This document shows positions 15,553-18,527 of a stretch of DNA of 18,527 bases, piece after piece. Each line of letters opens with the position of its first letter. The first letter of the stretch is position 1. Both the position numbers and the translations under genes were made by a program. Source of the stretch: Flavobacteriales bacterium UBA5933. Lineage in GTDB: Bacteria; Bacteroidota; Bacteroidia; Flavobacteriales; Weeksellaceae. The stretch is from positions 14,497 through 33,023 of the forward strand of contig DJDD01000140.1 in the NCBI GenBank assembly GCA_002430925.1, in the 5' to 3' direction. The notes beneath the pieces were generated by a model. The model was not told the DNA's origin, ran no database searches, and saw nothing but the letters and a program-made list of their open reading frames with translations.

Positions 15553-15606
15553 AACTTATCTTATAATATCTATCAGAATATCTTTCTTTCAAGATAAGTT
15601 TTTTTT
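15553..15606 (+). terminator. Plus-strand terminator-like hairpin between rsmA and ftsX
   Basis: AACTTATCTT (15553-15562) pairs perfectly with AAGATAAGTT (15591-15600) across a 28-base AT-rich loop. On the plus strand the stem is followed by T-rich sequence (eight Ts, 15599-15606). It lies in the divergent rsmA/ftsX gap, so it can only stop plus-strand RNA that is antisense to rsmA, or attenuate a long ftsX leader. It lacks GC pairs, so strength is uncertain. Confidence 0.5.
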
Positions 15607-15630
15607 ATATTAGCCCCAAAATTAACCCAA

Positions 15631-16524
15631 ATGTCAAAAACGAACGATAAATTTGAGAAAAAAAGACTGCGTTCTTCTAATATTACTGTAATTATTAGTA
15701 TTTCGCTTGTTTTATTTCTATTAGGTATTTTCGGCTTAATTGTTATTAATGCACAAAGTTACGCAGAACATCTAAAAAGAGAATTAAAAATAGAAGCTTA
15801 TTTTAAAAGTATTGAAGATCCAAAGCTAAAAAGTAAAGAACTCGATTTACAAAAATCTTATATTGATTCGTTGAAACTTAAGTATTCTTTTGTAGAATCT
15901 ACAAAATATATTAGTAAAGAAGAAGCTGCAAAAATTGCTAAAAAAGATTTGGGTACTGATGGAAGTGATTTTTTTGAGGAAAGTATTTTTCCTGCATCTG
16001 TTGAAATCACATTAAATCCTTCTGCTATAAAATCTGTTGAACAAATAGATTCTATCAACAAAGTATTATCTAAAAACACAATTATAGATGAAGTAAAAAG
16101 TGATAAAGAAGCGATGGTTACTATTTACCAAAGTATCAATAAAATTACTTTTTGGATCATGATTTTTGCTGCTATATTTTTAGTGATTGTTGTTATATTG
16201 ATTAATAACTCTATTCGATTAAAAATTTATGCAAAACGTTTTAGTATTAAAACAATGCAATTAGTTGGTGCAAGAAGACGTTTTATCATAAAACCTTTCA
16301 TGATAGAAGGAGCTATTTTAGGATTTTTTGCTGCATTAATTTCTATTATAGGACTCGGCCTTTTATGGTATTTACTTGCTACAAAAGTAGGTTTAGTACT
16401 TTGGAACCCTAGTTATACCTTATTAATTATTGTATTAATCACTATTGGTGTTATCATAGCAATATTTAGTACTTTATTTGCTGCATGGCGTTATCTACGA
16501 TTAAAAACTGATCAACTTTATTAA
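15631..16524 (+). CDS. ftsX: Cell division protein FtsX
   Basis: Membrane subunit of the FtsEX ABC-type complex that couples division to peptidoglycan hydrolase activation. The 297 residues have the FtsX topology: a cytoplasmic N-terminus, one membrane helix (about 18-41), a periplasmic domain (about 42-168), then three helices (about 172-195, 223-249, 262-287) separated by a basic loop with MQLVGARRRFIIKPFMIEGAILG, the conserved FtsX/MacB membrane-domain signature (position about 208-230). ATG start; no Shine-Dalgarno, as usual in this phylum. The ATPase gene ftsE is not adjacent, which is normal in Bacteroidota. Its stop codon overlaps the next start (TAATG), so ftsX opens a four-gene operon with DUF3098, uppP and truB. 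Confidence 0.92.
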   Translation: MSKTNDKFEKKRLRSSNITVIISISLVLFLLGIFGLIVINAQSYAEHLKRELKIEAYFKSIEDPKLKSKELDLQKSYIDSLKLKYSFVESTKYISKEEAAKIAKKDLGTDGSDFFEESIFPASVEITLNPSAIKSVEQIDSINKVLSKNTIIDEVKSDKEAMVTIYQSINKITFWIMIFAAIFLVIVVILINNSIRLKIYAKRFSIKTMQLVGARRRFIIKPFMIEGAILGFFAALISIIGLGLLWYLLATKVGLVLWNPSYTLLIIVLITIGVIIAIFSTLFAAWRYLRLKTDQLY

Positions 16525-16823
16525 TGAAAACAAATTCAATAAATACAGAAAAATCAACATCAAAAGACAATGTTGGTTTTACATTTCTTTTCGGAAAAAG
16601 AAATTATATCTTCATGGCAATCGGACTTGCATTAATAGGATTAGGTTTTTTACTAATGACTGGTCACGATGCTAATACACGACCTGATGGAACTTGGGAT
16701 GCTAATTATTGGAACGAAGACATCTATTCTTTTCGAAGAATAAGATTAGCTCCATTTTTAGTAATTGCGGGATTTGTTGTTGAAATTTATGCTATATTAA
16801 TTAATCCGAACAAGGAAAAATAA
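16524..16823 (+). CDS. DUF3098 family membrane protein
   Basis: A 99-residue protein that matches the DUF3098 family found between ftsX and uppP in many Bacteroidota. Two hydrophobic helices (about 28-46 and 73-94) flank a hydrophilic extracytoplasmic loop with TGHDANTRPDG and WNEDIYSFRRIRLAP. The N-terminal 20 residues are polar and rich in Ser, Thr and Lys. Its ATG overlaps the ftsX stop by one base, and its own stop overlaps the uppP start the same way, pointing to translational coupling. No biochemical function is known; conserved position suggests a link to cell-envelope synthesis or division. Confidence 0.88.
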   Translation: MKTNSINTEKSTSKDNVGFTFLFGKRNYIFMAIGLALIGLGFLLMTGHDANTRPDGTWDANYWNEDIYSFRRIRLAPFLVIAGFVVEIYAILINPNKEK

Positions 16824-17704
16824 TGAATACATTACAAGCAATTATACTTGCAATCGTAGAAGGACTTACTGAATATTTACCAATATCATCTACAGCACAT
16901 ATGGGGTTCACAGCGGCACTTATGGGAATGTCGGAAAGTGAATTCTTAAAAATGTTTCAAGTATCCATACAATTTGGAGCAATACTAGCTGTTGTTGTAT
17001 TGTATTGGAAAAAATTCTTTGATTTCAAAAATTTCAATTTCAATTTTTACATAAAATTAGCTTGTGCTGTTGTACCCGCTCTTATTTTAGGTAAATTATT
17101 TGATGATAAAATAGAAGCTGTTCTTGGAAACCAAGTTGCTATATCTGGAATGTTAGTTTTTGGTGGTATTATATTATTATTTGTAGATAAATGGTTTAAA
17201 CATCCTAGAATAGATAATGAAAAAGAAATATCAATAAAAACTGCGGTAACTATTGGATTTTGGCAATGTTTAGCTATGATGCCAGGAACTTCTCGTTCTG
17301 CTGCTTCAATTATTGGAGGTATGACACAAGGATTAACAAGAAGAGCTGCTGCGGAATTTTCTTTTTTCTTAGCTGTACCAACTATGTTAGCTGTTACTGT
17401 TTATTCTGTTTTTGTAAAAACTTGGGGAGAAGGAACTGTAAATCCTATGAAAGGTTACGAAATGATTATACAAGATCAAGAACATATTACTTTATTTATA
17501 CTTGGTAATGTAATTGCATTTATTGTAGCATTGGTAGCTGTTAAAACGTTTATATCAGTACTTACAAAATATGGTTTTAAATTTTGGGGATGGTACAGAA
17601 TTATAATTGGTATTATTTTATTAATATATTTTGGTAATACTCCAGCACCAAAAGCTAAAACAGAAGAAAATAATATAGAAACTACAATGATTCAACATAA
17701 ATAA
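16823..17704 (+). CDS. uppP: Undecaprenyl-diphosphate phosphatase (bacitracin resistance)
   Basis: Integral membrane enzyme of the BacA/UppP family that dephosphorylates undecaprenyl diphosphate, recycling the lipid carrier for peptidoglycan and other envelope polymers; extra activity confers bacitracin resistance. The 293 residues contain both active-site motifs, EGLTEYLPISSTAHM (13-27) and PGTSRSAASIIGG (154-166) with Arg158, within about eight membrane helices. It is a little longer than E. coli UppP because of a polar C-terminal tail after the last helix (PAPKAKTEEN onward). The ATG overlaps the DUF3098 stop by one base, and truB starts one base after its stop. Confidence 0.97.
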   Translation: MNTLQAIILAIVEGLTEYLPISSTAHMGFTAALMGMSESEFLKMFQVSIQFGAILAVVVLYWKKFFDFKNFNFNFYIKLACAVVPALILGKLFDDKIEAVLGNQVAISGMLVFGGIILLFVDKWFKHPRIDNEKEISIKTAVTIGFWQCLAMMPGTSRSAASIIGGMTQGLTRRAAAEFSFFLAVPTMLAVTVYSVFVKTWGEGTVNPMKGYEMIIQDQEHITLFILGNVIAFIVALVAVKTFISVLTKYGFKFWGWYRIIIGIILLIYFGNTPAPKAKTEENNIETTMIQHK

Positions 17705-17705
17705 G

Positions 17706-18404
17706 ATGAATGTAGAAAAAATACAAGAAGGTCATATTTTTTTGATTGATAAGCCTTTGGATTGGACTTCTTTTGATGTTGTGAATAAAATAAGATGGAA
17801 TATCCGAAAAGCTTACAATTTAAAAAAAATAAAAGTTGGTCATGCCGGAACTTTAGATCCAAAAGCAACTGGGCTTCTATTAGTTTGTACTGGAAAATGG
17901 ACAAAACGTATTGATGAATATCAAGCGCAAGAAAAAACTTATACTGGTACTATAAAATTAGGTGCAACAACACCAACTTATGATTTAGAATCAGAGGAAG
18001 ATCAAACTTTTGCTATCGATCATCTTACAAATGAAAAAATTTTAGAAGCTACTCAGCAATTTATTGGTGAAATACAACAATTCCCTCCTATGCATTCTGC
18101 AATTAAAGTTGATGGAAAAAGATTGTATGAACTAGCTAGAGAAGGTCAAGAAATTGAAAGAAAATCGAGAACAATTACTATTCAAGATTTTAAAATAACT
18201 CGTATAGAATTACCTTTTGTAGATTTTGAAGTAAATTGTAGTAAGGGTACGTATATACGTTCTTTAGCTTATGATTTTAGTAAAGCTTTAAATTCTGGTG
18301 GATATCTTACTGCTTTAAGAAGAACTAAAATCGGAGAGTTTGATGTTATAAATGCTGAAAATTTAGCTTTTGAACAGAGTTATTTCGAAGAAGAAAATTA
18401 TTAA
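17706..18404 (+). CDS. truB: tRNA pseudouridine(55) synthase
   Basis: Converts U55 in the T-loop of tRNAs to pseudouridine. The 232 residues include the catalytic motif GHAGTLDPKATGLLLV with Asp51, the N-terminal LIDKPLDWTSFDVV, the ThumbRNA-contact segment QFPPMHSAIKVDGKRLYELAREG split over the middle, and CSKGTYIRSLAYD in the C-terminal half. The length is typical of Bacteroidota TruB, which have only a short extension after the core domain. It starts one base after the uppP stop (TAAGATG), making it the last gene of the ftsX-DUF3098-uppP-truB operon; a strong terminator begins ten bases after its stop. Confidence 0.97.
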   Translation: MNVEKIQEGHIFLIDKPLDWTSFDVVNKIRWNIRKAYNLKKIKVGHAGTLDPKATGLLLVCTGKWTKRIDEYQAQEKTYTGTIKLGATTPTYDLESEEDQTFAIDHLTNEKILEATQQFIGEIQQFPPMHSAIKVDGKRLYELAREGQEIERKSRTITIQDFKITRIELPFVDFEVNCSKGTYIRSLAYDFSKALNSGGYLTALRRTKIGEFDVINAENLAFEQSYFEEENY

Positions 18405-18413
18405 TATAAATAT

Positions 18414-18443
18414 AAAATGGGAGCTTAATAAGCTCCCATTTTT
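18414..18443 (+). terminator. Intrinsic terminator of the ftsX-truB operon
   Basis: AAAATGGGAGCTTA (18414-18427) is perfectly complementary to TAAGCTCCCATTTT (18429-18442), giving a stem with a strong GGGAGC/GCTCCC core. It ends in a run of five Ts (18439-18443). The remaining 84 bases of the window are AT-rich with no feature I can support. Confidence 0.93.
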
Positions 18444-18527
18444 ATTTAAACTATTTTTTATTATTTCTAATTATATTTTTTAATCCTCAATTCATTTATT
18501 ATTACATTTTAATTTGCAATAGTGATT

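Noticed and set aside
1..18527. tRNA, rRNA, CRISPR arrays, insertion sequences or phage genes
   Set aside because: No cloverleaf, rRNA-like block, regularly spaced direct repeats, transposase or integrase motif was found on either strand.

Overview
This AT-rich window looks like chromosomal DNA from a flavobacterium (Bacteroidota, Flavobacteriales), most likely a low-GC member of Weeksellaceae such as Empedobacter or a relative. That placement rests on four things: sucA/sucB proteins of flavobacterial type, an ftsX-DUF3098-uppP-truB operon, near absence of Shine-Dalgarno sequences, and signal peptides that leave an N-terminal Gln. The species is inferred, not shown.

Layout. Positions 1-3032 (minus strand) hold an MFS exporter, ribB under a well-preserved FMN riboswitch, and a small SGNH esterase. 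A gene-free stretch at 3033-3374 contains a structured intergenic element that resembles an interspersed flavobacterial repeat, plus a separate long hairpin. Positions 3375-5865 (minus) form a three-gene cassette: an Lgt-like integral membrane protein with altered catalytic positions, a 76-residue membrane protein, and a cysteine-rich radical SAM protein that resembles the tetraether-lipid-synthase (Tes/MJ0619) family. This is the most unusual part of the window and may be a lipid-modifying system. Positions 5926-10008 (minus) carry the 2-oxoglutarate dehydrogenase operon sucA-sucB with a clear terminator.

From 10167 the plus strand encodes an orphan membrane histidine kinase. It is followed by three tandem paralogous secreted proteins with a shared N-terminal repeat-like segment and a C-terminal region that looks like a C1q/TNF-type jelly roll. 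These converge, with one base between stop codons, on a minus-strand rsmA-mgtE pair (16S rRNA dimethyltransferase and Mg2+ channel). The window ends with the tightly packed plus-strand operon ftsX-DUF3098-uppP-truB, whose stop and start codons overlap or nearly touch, closed by a strong terminator at 18414-18443.

The core genes are ordinary housekeeping functions: TCA cycle, riboflavin, ribosome and tRNA modification, Mg2+ uptake, cell division and cell-wall lipid carrier recycling. The accessory interest lies in the radical SAM/Lgt-like cassette, the secreted triplet and the structured intergenic sequences.
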